From Acidovorax sp. CCYZU-2555 (lineage in GTDB: Bacteria > Pseudomonadota > Gammaproteobacteria > Burkholderiales > Burkholderiaceae_C), in the NCBI RefSeq assembly GCF_018413525.1, contig NZ_JAHCDD010000006.1, positions 1 through 64,000 of the forward strand: 64,000 bases of DNA, given 5' to 3'. A program made the translations under genes and the position numbers. Position 1 is the first letter of the stretch. Each line of letters starts with the position of its first letter. The notes beneath the pieces are model-generated. The model saw only the letters and a program-made list of their open reading frames with translations, did not search any database and was not told the origin of the DNA. Shown piece after piece: positions 1 to 12,340 of this stretch.

Positions 1-727
1 GGGACTGCAGCGCGAGCGCGAACAGATCGAGTTCACCGCCCTGGCGCAGGCCCTGGGCCGTGGCCGCGGCGAGCACGGGCGCGAGCTGCTCGGGGCTCAG
101 GCCCGGAGAACGGTAGACGGCGGCGAAATTCTGGCCGTCGAGCAGCGATGCGTCGAACGCGCCGGCGACGAAACGCACCTGCGGCAGTTCCTGCGCGAGC
201 ACCGCCAGCTGCGGCGGCGCCTGGCGCGTATCGGCCACGGTCACTTGCGCGCCCAGGCGTGCGCACCAGCGCGCCATCGCCAGGCCCGAAGCGCCCAGGC
301 CCAGCACCAGCAGTTGCTGGCCGGAAAGCGGCAATTCGTGTGCCTCCGAAGCCTCGGGCATCTGCGGCCAGGCCGCGGGCACGGGCGGCAATTCGGGTGC
401 TGCTTCGGGCGCGGCCACGGCAAGCGCTTGGGCGTCGGCATCGGGTGCGGGCGCGGCCACCTGGGCAAAGATCTGCGCGACAAAGGCCGCGGCGTCTTCG
501 GCCGCATGCAGGCTCGACAGCGGCGGCACGGGCGCGGGCGGGGCCAGCACCTCGGTGGCGGGCAGCGGCTGCGCCGATGCATCTGCCGCAGCCGCTTCGG
601 TCAGCTCTGCTGGCTCGGCCAGCGCGTGGTCTTCCTGCACCAGCGGCAGCGCCTCTTCAGGCACGGCCACGGGCTCGACCGGCGCCAGGGCGTCGGTGGT
701 CACAGGAGTGGAAGCGGGCGTATTCAT
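1..727 (-). CDS. murD: UDP-N-acetylmuramoylalanine--D-glutamate ligase MurD (N-terminal part, runs off the window)
   Basis: MurD adds D-glutamate to UDP-MurNAc-L-Ala in the cytoplasm. Only the first 242 codons are present; the ATP-binding centre would follow beyond base 1. The start ATG (727-725) overlaps the mraY stop as ATGA, and the frame is open to the window edge. Residues from about 132 on match the MurD N-terminal Rossmann domain ([16 protein letters not shown], then VTVADTR). Before that lie about 125 residues rich in Ala, Pro and Glu that E. coli MurD lacks. Their codons have the same strong GC third-position bias as the rest, so the stretch looks coding. An internal Met at about residue 123 (near base 361) would give a normal-length protein, so the start is the uncertain point; the family call is firm. 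Confidence 0.88.
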   Translation of the reverse strand, partial: MNTPASTPVTTDALAPVEPVAVPEEALPLVQEDHALAEPAELTEAAAADASAQPLPATEVLAPPAPVPPLSSLHAAEDAAAFVAQIFAQVAAPAPDADAQALAVAAPEAAPELPPVPAAWPQMPEASEAHELPLSGQQLLVLGLGASGLAMARWCARLGAQVTVADTRQAPPQLAVLAQELPQVRFVAGAFDASLLDGQNFAAVYRSPGLSPEQLAPVLAAATAQGLRQGGELDLFALALQS

Positions 728-1902
728 CGCAGTTTCAGCGTCGACAGGCCGACCAGGCACAGCAGCATGGTGATGATCCAGAAACGCGTCACGACCTGCG
801 TTTCCTTCCAGCCGCTCTTCTCGAAATGGTGGTGCAGCGGCGCCATCTTCAGCAGGCGCCGGCCCTGGCCGTAGCGTTTCTTGGTGTACTTGAACCAGAC
901 CACCTGCAGCATCACCGACACCGCTTCGGCGACGAAGATGCCGCCCATGATGGCCAGCACGATTTCCTGGCGCACGATCACCGCGATGGTGCCCAGCGCG
1001 CCGCCCAGCGCGAGCGCGCCCACGTCGCCCATGAACACCTGGGCCGGGTGGGCGTTGAACCACAGGAAAGCCAGGCCCGCGCCGGCCATGGCCGCGCAGA
1101 AGATCAGCAGTTCGCCCGAGCCCGGAATGTGCGGGAACAACAGGTACTTGGCGAAATTGACGCTGCCCGTGACATAGGCGAAAACGCCCAGCGCCGAGCC
1201 GACCATGATCACCGGCATGATCGCCAGGCCGTCGAGGCCGTCGGTCAGGTTGACCGCATTGCTCGCGCCGACGATCACCAGATAGGTCATGATCACGAAG
1301 CCCAGCACGCCCAGCGGGTAGCTGACTTCCTTGAAGAACGGCACGAGCAGGCCGGCCTTGGACGGCAGGTCCATGGAGAAGCCCGACTGCACCCAGCGGA
1401 TGAACAGCTCGAACACCTGCACATTGCTGTTTTCGGAAATGCTGAACACCAGGTACAGCGCGGCCAGCAGGCCGATCACCGATTGCCAGAAATACTTCTC
1501 GCCCGAACGCATGCCTTCGGGGTCCTTGTTGACGACCTTGCGCCAGTCATCGACCCAGCCGATCGCGCCGAAACCCAGCGTCACCAGCAGCACGATCCAG
1601 ACAAAGCGGTTCGACAGTTCGAACCACAGCAGCGTCGAAATGGCGATCGACAGCAGGATCAGCACGCCGCCCATGGTGGGCGTGCCGCTCTTGGCCAGAT
1701 GGGTTTCCATGCCGTAGCCACGGATGGGCTGGCCGATCTTCAGCGAAGCCAGCAAGCGGATCACGCGCGGGCCGGCCGCCAGGCCGATGACCAGCGCGGT
1801 CAGCGCGGCCATCACGGCGCGCAGCGTCAGGTATTGAAAAACGCGCAGGAAACCGAACTCCGGCGACAGACCTTGCAACCATTGAAAAAGCATCAGCAGC
1901 AT
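724..1902 (-). CDS. mraY: Phospho-N-acetylmuramoyl-pentapeptide transferase MraY
   Basis: This integral membrane enzyme transfers phospho-MurNAc-pentapeptide to undecaprenyl phosphate, giving lipid I. The protein is 392 residues with about ten hydrophobic segments. It carries the family motifs [10 protein letters not shown] (catalytic Asp region) and [11 protein letters not shown] near the C-terminus. The start at 1902 is preferred over the longer frame from 1941 because GGAGG lies four bases before this ATG and the protein then begins [10 protein letters not shown] as in relatives. The start overlaps the murF end by 10 bases, and the stop overlaps murD as ATGA, so the genes are translationally coupled. 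Confidence 0.97.
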   Translation of the reverse strand: MLLMLFQWLQGLSPEFGFLRVFQYLTLRAVMAALTALVIGLAAGPRVIRLLASLKIGQPIRGYGMETHLAKSGTPTMGGVLILLSIAISTLLWFELSNRFVWIVLLVTLGFGAIGWVDDWRKVVNKDPEGMRSGEKYFWQSVIGLLAALYLVFSISENSNVQVFELFIRWVQSGFSMDLPSKAGLLVPFFKEVSYPLGVLGFVIMTYLVIVGASNAVNLTDGLDGLAIMPVIMVGSALGVFAYVTGSVNFAKYLLFPHIPGSGELLIFCAAMAGAGLAFLWFNAHPAQVFMGDVGALALGGALGTIAVIVRQEIVLAIMGGIFVAEAVSVMLQVVWFKYTKKRYGQGRRLLKMAPLHHHFEKSGWKETQVVTRFWIITMLLCLVGLSTLKLR

Positions 1903-3307
1903 GCGGCCTCCGATGCTGCGCTGGGGTTTTTGTCCGCGCACGCCTGAACGGCCTGCACCACCTGTTCCATCTTCATGAACCGAGATCCCTTGATCAATAA
2001 ACTGCCCACCGCGGGCAGCCCTTCGCGCACCGCTGCGAGCAGCGCTGCCATGTCTTCAAAATGTTGTGCCGCGCTGCCGCAGGCAGCGGCCGCGTGCGTG
2101 CTTTGCGCGCCCAGCGTCAACAAGCGTTCGATGCCGCGTTCGCGCGCATAGGCACCGGCTTCGGCGTGGAACTGCGGCCCCTGGTCGCCGACTTCGCCCA
2201 TGTCGCCCATCACCAGCCAGCGCGGCGCGGGCAGTTCGGCGAGCACGTCGATCGCGGCGCGCATGGAATCGGGGTTGGCGTTGTAGCTGTCATCGATCAC
2301 GGTGATGTCGCGGCCTGCAAGCTGCACGCTGAACGCGCGCGAACGGCCGGTCACGGGAACGAAGGCGCTCAGGCCCGCGGCGATCGCCGCCAGCGGCACG
2401 CCAGCAGCCAGCGCGCAGGCCGTGGCCGCGAGCGCATTGCGCACGTTGTGCCGGCCCGCGATCTGCAGCCGCGCGGCGAACGCGCCCGCGGGCGTGGCGA
2501 TGCGCACCTGCCAGGCGCCCTGCTCCCAGGCGGCCTCCAGGGCATGAACCTGGGCGCCATGTTCCTGATCGCCGAACAGCAGGCATTGGCGCGACTGCGC
2601 CAGGCCTTGCCACACAGGCGTGAATTCTTCGCCGGCCGGGAACACCGCAATGCCGCCTTCAGGCAGCGCCGCGAGCACGCTGCCGTTCTCTTCGGCCACG
2701 GCCTGCACGGTGTGCATGAATTCGAGGTGCTCGCGCTGGGCGTTGTTGACCAGCGCCACGGTAGGCTGCGCGATCTTGGCGAGCCTGGCGATTTCGCCGG
2801 GATGGTTCATGCCCAGCTCGACCACGGCCAGACTGTGCTTGCCGTTCAGGCGCAGCAGCGTCAGCGGCACGCCGATCTCATTATTGAGATTTCCGCGCGT
2901 GGCCAGCGCGGCTTCGCCCGCCTGGGCCGACAGGATGGCCGCGATCATCTGCGTGACCGTGGTCTTGCCGTTGCTGCCGGTGACGGCGATCAGCGGCAGG
3001 GTGAATTGCGCGCGCCATTCGGCAGCGAGCACGCCCAGCGCGGCCAGGCTGTCATCGACTTCGATGCCGCACAGGCCGGCCTCGGCCAGACCGCGATGCG
3101 CCAGCGCCGCGGCCGCGCCGCCGGCCTGGGCCTGGGCCAGGAAATCATTGGCGTCGAAACGCTCGCCCTTGAGGGCCACGAACAGATCGCCGGGCTGCAG
3201 GCTGCGCGTATCGGTATGCACGCGCGCGAGCAAAGTCTGGCCGTCGCCGACGAGGCGGGCCTGGGGGATCTGGGACTGGATCAGGGCCAGCGCTTGGTTC
3301 AGGGTCA

Positions 3308-3311
<4 letters not shown>
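1893..3311 (-). CDS. murF: UDP-N-acetylmuramoyl-tripeptide--D-alanyl-D-alanine ligase MurF
   Basis: MurF completes the soluble peptidoglycan precursor by adding D-Ala-D-Ala to UDP-MurNAc-tripeptide. The 472-residue protein shows the Mur ligase layout: an N-terminal substrate domain, a central ATPase with the P-loop GSNGKTT near residue 112, and a C-terminal Rossmann domain ([12 protein letters not shown], later [11 protein letters not shown]). The start ATG overlaps the murE stop as ATGA; a second Met follows immediately at 3308 and either could be used. Length and motif order are normal for the family. Confidence 0.97.
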
Positions 3312-4806
<1,495 letters not shown>

Positions 4807-4810
<4 letters not shown>

Positions 4811-6552
4811 AGCGACTCCTCCACGGGATTGGCGACGATCTGCGGCACCACAGCCACATCGGGCTGCACGCCCATCAGCCGCAGCGTCTGCTGCACGACT
4901 TCACTGAACACGGGCGCGGCGACCGTGCCGCCGTAGAAGCTGCCGGCGCTGGGTTCGTCGACCATCACCGCGACGATCACGCGCGGCTTGTCGACAGGCG
5001 CCAGGCCCGTGAACCAGGCGCGGTACTTGCCCGCGGCATAGTTCTTGCCGATCTGCTTGCGCGCCGTGCCCGACTTGCCGCCCACGGAATAGCCCACGGT
5101 CTGGGCCTTCTGGCCGGTACCGCCGGGGCCGGCCGCGAGCGCGAGCATCTGGCGCACCTGGTTGGCCGTGCGCTCGGAAAAGATGGGCACGCCCACAGGC
5201 GGTTCGTCGCGCTTGAGCATGGTCGCGGGAATCACGCGGCCGTCGTTGGCGAACACCGTGTACGAGCGCGTCATCTGCAGCAGGCTCGCCGACAGGCCGT
5301 AGCCGTACGACATCGTTGCCTGCTCCACGGGCCGCCAGGTCTTGTACGGGCGCAGGCGCCCGCTGGCCGCGCCGGGGAAGGAGATCTGCGGCTTCTGGCC
5401 GAAGCCCACGGCCGAGAAGCCTTCCCACATCTGCTGGGCGGTGAGGCTCTGCGAAATCTTGGTCGTGCCGACGTTGCTCGACTTCTGGATCACACCGGCG
5501 ACCGTCAGCAGGCCGTAGTTGTGCGTGTCGGAAATCGTCGAGCCGGTCACATTGATGCGACCGGGCGTGGTATCGATGGGCGTTTCGGGCTTGAACTTGC
5601 CGGTCTCGAGCGCAATGCCGATGGTGATCGGCTTCATCGTCGAGCCGGGCTCGAACACGTCGGTGATCGCGCGGTTGCGCAGCTGCTCGCCGGTCAGGTT
5701 CTTGCGCTTGTCGGGTACATAGCTCGGGTAGTTGGCCAGCGCCAGCAGCTCGCCGGTGCGCGCGTCCATGACCACCACGCTGCCGGCCTTGGCCTTGAAC
5801 TTCTCGACCTGATCACGCAGCTTCTGGTAGGCAAAATACTGCACCTTGCTGTCGATCGACAGCTGGATGTCCTGGCCGTCCATGGGCGGCACTTCCTCGC
5901 CCACGCCTTCGACGACCCGGCCCATGCGGTCCTTGATCACGCGGCGCGAACCGGCCTTGCCGCCGAGTTCCTTGTTGAACGCCAGCTCCATGCCTTCCTG
6001 GCCCTGGTCCTCGACGTTGGTGAAGCCGACGACGTGGGCCGCGGGTTCGCCTTCGGGATACTGGCGCTTGTATTCCTTGCGCTGGTAGATGCCCTTGATG
6101 GCCAGCGCCTTGATCTGCTCGCCTATGTCCCAGTCGAGCTGGCGCTGTATCCAGACAAAGGTCTTGTCCTCGTCGGCGAGCTTGGCATCGAGCGCGGCCG
6201 GCGTCATCTCCAGCAGCTTGGCGAGCTGCTTGAGCTTGCCCTGGACTTCGGGATCTTCCTTCTCGACGTCTTCGGGAATCGCCCAGATGCTGGCCGCGGG
6301 CACGCTGGACGCGAGGATCAGGCCGTTGCGGTCGAGAATGCGGCCGCGGTTGGCCGGCAGCTCCAGCGTGCGCGCGAAGCGCACTTCACCCTGGCGCTGG
6401 AAAAAAGCGTTGCCGAACACCTGCACATAGGCGGCGCGCGCGCCCAGACCGACAAAGCCCAGCGCCAGCATGGCGACAATCATCTTGCTGCGCCACAGCG
6501 GCGTCTTGCTCGCGAGCAAGGGGCTGGAGGTATAGAGCACGCTGCGCGTCAT
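4807..6552 (-). CDS. ftsI: Peptidoglycan D,D-transpeptidase FtsI (penicillin-binding protein 3)
   Basis: FtsI is the septal transpeptidase of the divisome, anchored in the inner membrane with its catalytic domain in the periplasm. The 581-residue protein has one N-terminal membrane segment (about residues 23-43), a dimerisation domain with the class B PBP signature RGRILDRNG, and the three transpeptidase motifs in order: STMK (about residue 303), SSN, and KSGT. The stop overlaps murE and the start overlaps the ftsL stop, both as ATGA. Length agrees with E. coli FtsI (588 residues). Confidence 0.97.
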
Positions 6553-6833
6553 GGCGCGGTCCCCGAACGGGCGTTGTCCTGCACGTACTGCGTGATCGCA
6601 GGCGTGGCGGAATGCATCTTCAACTGGTCGCGCGCCAGCACTTCGATGCGCTGGGGCGTGGCCTGCGCGCGCTTTTCGACTTCCAGGCGCTGATTTTCGG
6701 TCACGAGCCGGCGCGACTCATTGATCGAGCGGTCGAGCTCGGTGAACAGCCGGCGCGACTCGTACTGCGAGTGCACCAGGAAGATCGCGCTGGCCATGAC
6801 GCTCAGCAAAAGCACCAGGTTCAGGCGCAGCAT
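6549..6833 (-). CDS. ftsL: Cell division protein FtsL
   Basis: This 94-residue bitopic protein has a very short cytoplasmic tail, one membrane helix (about residues 4-22, LNLVLLLSVMASAIFLVHSQ) and a charged periplasmic region expected to form a coiled coil. FtsL works with FtsB and FtsQ to recruit and activate FtsWI. Sequence conservation in the family is low, so the call rests on size, topology and position between rsmH and ftsI. The stop overlaps the ftsI ATG. About 70 bases separate it from rsmH upstream. Confidence 0.93.
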   Translation of the reverse strand: MLRLNLVLLLSVMASAIFLVHSQYESRRLFTELDRSINESRRLVTENQRLEVEKRAQATPQRIEVLARDQLKMHSATPAITQYVQDNARSGTAP

Positions 6834-6903
6834 GGCCGGCCTTTCTGCGCGCGCGCGGCCCGGCGGCCCGGCGCACCGGTATGGCCAAGACGCAGGATCG
6901 ATG

Positions 6904-7839
6904 TCACGCTGCTACCTCAGTGCGTTGGGCGACGCGCATCACGGCCGAGCGCGAGCGCGGATTGCCCGCGACTTCGGCGGCGCTGGGCTTGATGCGGTCC
7001 AGGCCGACCAGGCGCATGGGCGTCGGCGGCGCGAACGGCGCGCGGCGATCGAAGACTTCCTTCGAATGCTTGGCGATGAACTGCTTGACGATGCGGTCTT
7101 CGAGCGAATGGAAGCTGATCACCACCAGCCGGCCGCCAGGCGCGAGCACGCGCAGGCTGGCCTCTAGCGCTTGTTCAAGTTCCTGCAGCTCAGCATTGAT
7201 GAAAATCCGAAGAGCCTGAAATGTGCGGGTGGCGGGGTTCTGGCCCGCCTCACGCGTGCGGACGGCGCCAGCCACGAGCTCGGTAAGCTCGCCGGTGGTT
7301 GCGATAGGGCCTTTTTCCTCGCGCCGCGCAACAATCGCCTTTGCAATAGGCCCAGCAAACCGTTCTTCGCCATAGTCACGTATCACCTCCGCAATCTGCT
7401 GCATTTCCGCGTCCGCGAGCCATTCGGCCACGCTCTGGCCACGTGTGGTGTCCATGCGCATGTCGAGCGGCGCGTCGAAGCGGAAGCTGAAGCCGCGCTC
7501 GGGCGTGTCGATCTGGGGCGAGCTCACGCCCAGGTCCATCAGCACGCCTTGCACGCTGGCGGTGGGCAGATCAGCCAGATGGCTGAAGCCCTCATGTTGA
7601 ATGGAAAAACGCGCATCGGTGATGCGCGCAGCTTCCTGGATGGCCTCGGGGTCCTTGTCGAAGGCCCTGAGTCTGCCGTCCGGCCCCAGGCGCTCAAGAA
7701 TGCGCCGCGAGTGGCCGCCTCGGCCAAAAGTGCCATCGACAAACTCGCCCGCGGGCGCCTCGCCTGCCGCGCCCAGCAGGGCATCTACCGCTTCATCGAG
7801 CAGTACCGTAATGTGTTGGAGGGGCTGGTTCAATCGCAC
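6904..7839 (-). CDS. rsmH: 16S rRNA (cytosine-1402-N4)-methyltransferase RsmH
   Basis: RsmH (MraW) methylates N4 of C1402 in the ribosomal P site using S-adenosylmethionine. The protein has 311 residues, opens with [14 protein letters not shown], and carries the SAM-binding signature [10 protein letters not shown] and the motif [10 protein letters not shown]. It ends in the conserved region with [14 protein letters not shown]. It starts eight bases after the mraZ stop and is the second gene of the dcw cluster, its usual place. Confidence 0.97.
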   Translation of the reverse strand: MRLNQPLQHITVLLDEAVDALLGAAGEAPAGEFVDGTFGRGGHSRRILERLGPDGRLRAFDKDPEAIQEAARITDARFSIQHEGFSHLADLPTASVQGVLMDLGVSSPQIDTPERGFSFRFDAPLDMRMDTTRGQSVAEWLADAEMQQIAEVIRDYGEERFAGPIAKAIVARREEKGPIATTGELTELVAGAVRTREAGQNPATRTFQALRIFINAELQELEQALEASLRVLAPGGRLVVISFHSLEDRIVKQFIAKHSKEVFDRRAPFAPPTPMRLVGLDRIKPSAAEVAGNPRSRSAVMRVAQRTEVAA

Positions 7840-7847
7840 GCCCTTTT

Positions 7848-8276
7848 TTAGAAAGCAAAATCCTGGAAAACGTCGGGCATCTGGGCCTGCATGGCCTGTG
7901 CCTCCTGGGCGTCATAAGTGGCTTTGTCCCAAAGCTCGAAGTGGTTGCCCATTCCCAACAGCACGGCGTCCCGCGTCAGGCCGACGGCCTGGCGCAGTTC
8001 GGGCGAGATCAGCACGCGGCCGGTCCCATCCATGTCGACGTCCATGGCGTTGCCCAGGAAGATCCGCTTCCACCATTGCGCGGACATCGGCAACTGGGCG
8101 ATGCGGTCGCGAAACAGCAGCCATTGCGGCCGGGGGAACAGCATGAGACAGCCATGCGGGTGTTTGGTGATCGTGACCTGTCCTTCGGCCATCTCGTTCA
8201 AGGCGTCACGATGCCGGGTCGGCACGGAAAGCCGACCCTTCGCGTCGAGACTGAGCGAAGAGGCCCCTTGAAACAT
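7848..8276 (-). CDS. mraZ: Transcriptional regulator MraZ
   Basis: MraZ is the AbrB-like first gene of the dcw cluster and represses its own promoter in E. coli. I chose the ATG at 8276, which gives 142 residues beginning [19 protein letters not shown], the family N-terminus. An AAGGG lies six bases before it. The longer frame from 8333 adds 19 residues not seen in relatives. Both SpoVT/AbrB-like halves are visible: [10 protein letters not shown] near residue 10 and [15 protein letters not shown] in the second repeat. Three 10-bp direct repeats 59-88 bases upstream are the likely operator. Confidence 0.96.
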   Translation of the reverse strand: MFQGASSLSLDAKGRLSVPTRHRDALNEMAEGQVTITKHPHGCLMLFPRPQWLLFRDRIAQLPMSAQWWKRIFLGNAMDVDMDGTGRVLISPELRQAVGLTRDAVLLGMGNHFELWDKATYDAQEAQAMQAQMPDVFQDFAF

Positions 8277-8596
8277 GAATTGCCCTTGGACTGGCGATTG
8301 CCATTCACCGCTGAAAACTGCCAGGAACGGCAAGTTTCACCACTTAATTGCACTTTTTTCCACTGTAGCAGCAAATCATGAACAGGCCACAGGGGGTGTG
8401 ACAATTATTTGCAATGAAATCAAGGACTTAGAACGCAATCCAAAGCCGCTTTTAGGCAAAAACTCCTTGCCCCATAAGCACTTACTCAATTCACTGCATG
8501 TGAAACCTGAGCCGACCCCGGCGTGCAGATGCACACACGAAGTGCGGTCAGGCGTATACAAGCGTTAACGCGACGGCGCTTTTCGCGCAGCAAACG
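8277..8596. other. Intergenic region between hslU and mraZ
   Basis: This 320-base gap is clearly more AT-rich than its neighbours. It holds the MraZ repeats (8335-8364) and presumably the dcw promoter. In the part nearer hslU (8400-8596) I see a palindrome GCGTTAACGC but no convincing terminator for hslU and no open frame with coding character. Confidence 0.6.
8335..8364 (-). promoter_or_regulatory. Candidate MraZ operator: three direct repeats with 10-bp period
   Basis: Reading the minus strand from 8364 downward, AGTGGAAAAA, AGTGCAATTA and AGTGGTGAAA follow each other with exactly 10-bp spacing. E. coli MraZ is known to bind TGGG-type repeats spaced at 10 bp ahead of mraZ, so position, spacing and core agree. 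A TACAGT hexamer directly precedes the first repeat and could be the -10 element; no convincing -35 was found. Confidence 0.7.
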
Positions 8597-9910
8597 TCAC
8601 AAAATGAAACGAGACAGATCTTCGTCCTGGCTCAGGGTCTGCAGGCGCGCATCGACATAGGCGGCGTCGATGGTGATGGTCTTGCCCGTGAGCTGGGCCG
8701 CGTCGAAACTGATCTCGTCGAGCAGCCGCTCCATGACCGTGGACAGCCGGCGCGCGCCGATGTTCTCGGTGCTCTCGTTGACATGGAACGCGGTGTGCGC
8801 GAGCCGCGTGATGCCGTCGGGCGTGAACTCCAGCGTCACGCCTTCGGTGGCCAGCAGCGCCTGGTACTGCTTGACCAGCGACGCATGGGTCTGCGTCAGA
8901 ATGGCCTCGAAATCCTGCACCGACAGCGATTCGAGCTCGACGCGAATGGGGAAACGCCCCTGCAGCTCGGGGATCAGGTCGCTGGGCTTGGACAGGTGGA
9001 ACGCGCCAGAAGCGATGAACAGGATGTGGTCGGTCTTGACCATGCCGTACTTGGTCGACACGGTCGTGCCTTCGACCAGCGGCAGCAGATCGCGCTGCAC
9101 GCCCTGGCGCGAAACGTCCGAGCCGCTGGTTTCCTGGCGCGTCGCGACCTTGTCGATCTCGTCGATGAAGACAATGCCGTTCTGCTCGGCGTTGGCGATC
9201 GCCCGGGTCTTGATGTCTTCCTCGTTGACCATCTTGCCGGCCTCTTCGTCGATCAGCAGCTTGAGGGCTTCGCCGATCTTGATCTTGCGTGTGTGGCGCC
9301 GCTCCTGGCCCATCTGGCTGAACATGCCGCGCAGCTGCTCGGCCATCTCTTCCATGCCCTGCGGGCCCATGATCTCGAACTGCGGACGCGACTCGGCGAG
9401 GTCGATCTCGATTTCCTTGTCGTCGAGCTGGCCTTCGCGCAGCTTCTTGCGAAACACCTGGCGCGCGGTGCTGTCGGTCGGCGCATCGTTGGTGCGCGCC
9501 TGGGGCAGCAGCACATCGAGGATGCGGTCTTCGGCCGCGTCTTCGGCACGCGCGCGCAGCTTGCGGATTTCCCATTCACGCGTCTGCTTCACGGCGATTT
9601 CGGCGAGGTCGCGAATGATCGCGTCCACGTCCTTGCCGACATAGCCGACTTCGGTGAACTTGGTCGCTTCGACCTTGATGAACGGCGCATCGGCCAGGCG
9701 CGCCAGGCGGCGCGCGATTTCGGTCTTGCCGACGCCGGTCGGGCCGATCATCAGAATGTTCTTGGGCGTGATTTCCTGGCGCAGGTCGCCTTCGACCTGC
9801 TGGCGGCGCCAGCGGTTGCGCAGCGCGATCGCCACGGCGCGCTTGGCGCCCTGCTGACCGACGATGTGGTTGTCGAGTTCGGAAACGATTTCCTGGGGGG
9901 TCATTGACAT
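8597..9910 (-). CDS. hslU: ATP-dependent protease ATPase subunit HslU
   Basis: HslU (ClpY) is the hexameric AAA+ unfoldase that feeds substrates to the HslV peptidase. The 437-residue protein contains the N-terminal [16 protein letters not shown] segment, Walker [10 protein letters not shown] (about residues 55-63), Walker B in [11 protein letters not shown], the pore motif GYVGKDV, the long I-domain insertion, and the conserved C-terminal tail ending LSRFIL that docks into HslV. A second in-frame Met two codons in is an alternative start. hslV lies 58 bases upstream on the same strand. Confidence 0.97.
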   Translation of the reverse strand: MSMTPQEIVSELDNHIVGQQGAKRAVAIALRNRWRRQQVEGDLRQEITPKNILMIGPTGVGKTEIARRLARLADAPFIKVEATKFTEVGYVGKDVDAIIRDLAEIAVKQTREWEIRKLRARAEDAAEDRILDVLLPQARTNDAPTDSTARQVFRKKLREGQLDDKEIEIDLAESRPQFEIMGPQGMEEMAEQLRGMFSQMGQERRHTRKIKIGEALKLLIDEEAGKMVNEEDIKTRAIANAEQNGIVFIDEIDKVATRQETSGSDVSRQGVQRDLLPLVEGTTVSTKYGMVKTDHILFIASGAFHLSKPSDLIPELQGRFPIRVELESLSVQDFEAILTQTHASLVKQYQALLATEGVTLEFTPDGITRLAHTAFHVNESTENIGARRLSTVMERLLDEISFDAAQLTGKTITIDAAYVDARLQTLSQDEDLSRFIL

Positions 9911-9968
9911 GGTGTTCTCGGTTCAATCGGCCTGCGGCGCGACATTGCCAGCGCGGCAGGCAAGCAGA

Positions 9969-10514
9969 TCAAAGGGTTTCAATCGTGTGGTGCATGTTCG
10001 TGTAGATGCACAGCTCACCCGCGATCTCGAGCGACTTCTTGACGATCTCGGCCGCGCCCAGGTCGGTATTGGTCAGCAGCGCCTTGGCTGCCGAATGCGC
10101 ATAGGCGCCGCCCGATCCGATCGCCACAATGCCTTGCTCGGGCTCGAGCACGTCGCCATTGCCGGTGATGATCAGCGAGGCGTTCTTGTCGGCCACGGCC
10201 AGCATGGCTTCGAGGCGGCGCAGCACGCGGTCGGTGCGCCAGTCCTTGGTGAGTTCGATGGCCGCGCGCGTCAGGTTGCCCTGGTGCTTCTCGAGCTTGG
10301 CCTCGAAACGCTCGAACAGCGTGAAGGCATCGGCCGTAGCGCCCGCAAAGCCCGCAAGCACCGTGCCGTGGTAAAGCCGGCGCACTTTGCGCGCCGTGCC
10401 CTTGACAACGATATTGCCCAGGGTGACCTGGCCGTCGCCGCCGATGGCGACCTGAATGCCGTCCGCCGTCTGGCGACGGACGCTGATGATGGTGGTGCCG
10501 TGATACTGTTCCAT
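9969..10514 (-). CDS. hslV: ATP-dependent protease peptidase subunit HslV
   Basis: HslV is the proteasome-beta-like threonine peptidase of the HslUV complex. The start at 10514 gives 181 residues beginning [14 protein letters not shown]. The catalytic threonine is expected to be the first T of TTIISVRR (residue 7), so a short propeptide must be removed, as seen in other betaproteobacteria. The longer frame to 10616 has no family resemblance before this Met. Conserved segments include [23 protein letters not shown] and [16 protein letters not shown]. Confidence 0.96.
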   Translation of the reverse strand: MEQYHGTTIISVRRQTADGIQVAIGGDGQVTLGNIVVKGTARKVRRLYHGTVLAGFAGATADAFTLFERFEAKLEKHQGNLTRAAIELTKDWRTDRVLRRLEAMLAVADKNASLIITGNGDVLEPEQGIVAIGSGGAYAHSAAKALLTNTDLGAAEIVKKSLEIAGELCIYTNMHHTIETL

Positions 10515-10572
10515 AGCGTTGCCAGTTGGGGGTGGATGCGCGGATTGCAAGCCCGGCCGGGCGCCGCGGCGC

Positions 10573-12291
10573 TCAATCGGTACGCGTATGCAGCTGGGCG
10601 TGGTCGCTGACGCCAATCATTCCGAAGAACACCGCCACCAATTGGTGCATGCGTTCGAAATGCAGTTCAATTCCCTGCGCCTGCATACGGGCCGACCAGT
10701 TGAGCACCGAGCCCGCCGCCGCGAAGTCGAGGCGTATCAGCTCGGAGCAATCGACCACCAGCGGGCGATCCGGCCGCGCCTGATCCTCGAGCGCCACCAG
10801 CCAGGGCGTGGCATCGCTTTCGATGCAGCCCACCAGTCCGCCGCTGATCGGGCCCTGGACGACAGGCTCGGCGGCCTCGGGGACTTCCTCGGGCGCGTCG
10901 AGGTAGCTGCTGCGCGGCTGGGTCCAGGACGGCGGCGAGACTTCGTAGGTGACGCAGTAGTCGAGCGCGACCTGCTCGAAGCTGTCGTGCTCGTCCATCA
11001 GCCGCAGCGCGGCCATGCGCAGGCGCCAGCCATCTTCGCAAGCGGTGCGCTCGCCAGTCACGGTCAAGGCCTGCAGGCGCTGGGCCAGCACCGGCGCATC
11101 GAGAAAGATGATTTGCCCCGGCGTCTGCGCCCACTCGTTGATCAGGCGCTCGAACGGCGCCAGCGCATCGGCATCGATGCGCTCGAGCGCGTTCCAGACG
11201 AGGGTCCAGGGTGCGGCCGCCGCGGCCTTGGCGCGTTGCAGCGCCGCGACCGATTGCCGGGTGAGTTGCGCGGGCGCGGTCCAGCGCCAGGCGCGCGCAC
11301 CCGACTCGGCGGCGGCCGCCGCGGCGCCGGGCTCCACCCAGCCGCGCTGCGCCGACAGCGCAAACCACAGCGGCGCCGAGCGCCCGAAGCGCGCGGCGAA
11401 ATCGATGGCCAGCACTTCGAAGCGGTCGGCCATTCCGGCAGCGCGGTAGAGATCGAACAGCGCCTGCCACACGGGCATCTGCAGTTCGGGCTGCGGCGCG
11501 CGCTGCGCCAGCAAGGCCAGCAGCGCGGCTTCGGCGCCCGTGGCATCGCCATTGGCAAACGCAATCGCCGCTTCTTCGAAGCCGGGATCATGCACAAACA
11601 CCGGCATCGGTTCGCTGGCGGCGGGCCGCAAGGCGCGCGCCTGGGCGCTCCAATCGGGGGCGTCGCGCGGTTCGGTCACGGGAAAATTCGTCGTGAACAC
11701 CGGCCGCTCGGACTCCGCGGCCGCGGCCACGGGACGCGCGGGCTCCTGCGCCGGCCAATCCAGTGGCGCGGTCAGCGCGAACCCTGGCTGTGCGTTGGCG
11801 CCCGCATCGAAAATGCCCGTGTCGGACGCATCGGCGGACGTGGACACATGCACGGAATCGGGTTGGGGGAAAGACGAAAGCAGATACATGGGCATCGTCG
11901 ATGCATCGGCCGGCTGCTTGTTGCGCCACCACTGCTGGGACATCTGCTCCTCGATGGCATCGATCTTTCGGAGCATGCCCGCACGCGTGTCGGGCAAAGC
12001 CGCGCTGCTATGCACGCCGGTCGACGCGCCCGCGCTGTCGCCCAGGACGTCGACGTCGCTCGCGGACTGCGCCTCCTGCTGGCGCAATTTGCGCAGCTGA
12101 TCGAACTCACGCTGGCGCACGAAATCATTGCGACGCTTGCGTTCCAGCGTCTGCCGCAGCGCCTGCTTGTCGGCCTGGGCCAGCGGCACATCGGCCTGCG
12201 CATCCAGCTCCGACCAATGGACAGAGGGATTGCGCACAAAGCGCACTACCTTGGAAAAAAGGCCACCTGGCTTGCTGTCGTCCGTACTCAT
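10573..12291 (-). CDS. STAS-domain protein of unknown function
   Basis: This is a 572-residue protein with no membrane segment or signal peptide. Residues 1-80 are strongly charged (a basic [10 protein letters not shown] patch, then a helical stretch [16 protein letters not shown]). Residues about 90-210 are low-complexity and look disordered. The middle is Ala-rich and helical, with TPR-like character ([17 protein letters not shown]). The last 100 residues match a STAS fold: [20 protein letters not shown], then [17 protein letters not shown] domains commonly act in anti-sigma or partner-switch regulation and in lipid-asymmetry or transport complexes, but nothing here shows which. It lies 58 bases upstream of hslV on the same strand and may be co-transcribed with it. 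Confidence 0.8.
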   Translation of the reverse strand: MSTDDSKPGGLFSKVVRFVRNPSVHWSELDAQADVPLAQADKQALRQTLERKRRNDFVRQREFDQLRKLRQQEAQSASDVDVLGDSAGASTGVHSSAALPDTRAGMLRKIDAIEEQMSQQWWRNKQPADASTMPMYLLSSFPQPDSVHVSTSADASDTGIFDAGANAQPGFALTAPLDWPAQEPARPVAAAAESERPVFTTNFPVTEPRDAPDWSAQARALRPAASEPMPVFVHDPGFEEAAIAFANGDATGAEAALLALLAQRAPQPELQMPVWQALFDLYRAAGMADRFEVLAIDFAARFGRSAPLWFALSAQRGWVEPGAAAAAAESGARAWRWTAPAQLTRQSVAALQRAKAAAAAPWTLVWNALERIDADALAPFERLINEWAQTPGQIIFLDAPVLAQRLQALTVTGERTACEDGWRLRMAALRLMDEHDSFEQVALDYCVTYEVSPPSWTQPRSSYLDAPEEVPEAAEPVVQGPISGGLVGCIESDATPWLVALEDQARPDRPLVVDCSELIRLDFAAAGSVLNWSARMQAQGIELHFERMHQLVAVFFGMIGVSDHAQLHTRTD

Positions 12292-12340
12292 AGAGGGTCA
12301 GCGTAGCGCAAGTGGCCTGGAATGGGGAAACGAAAGTCCC

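Noticed and set aside
148-1947. Plus-strand frame of 599 codons over murD and mraY
   Set aside because: It is antisense to two confirmed genes, has shadow composition and no ribosome-binding site.
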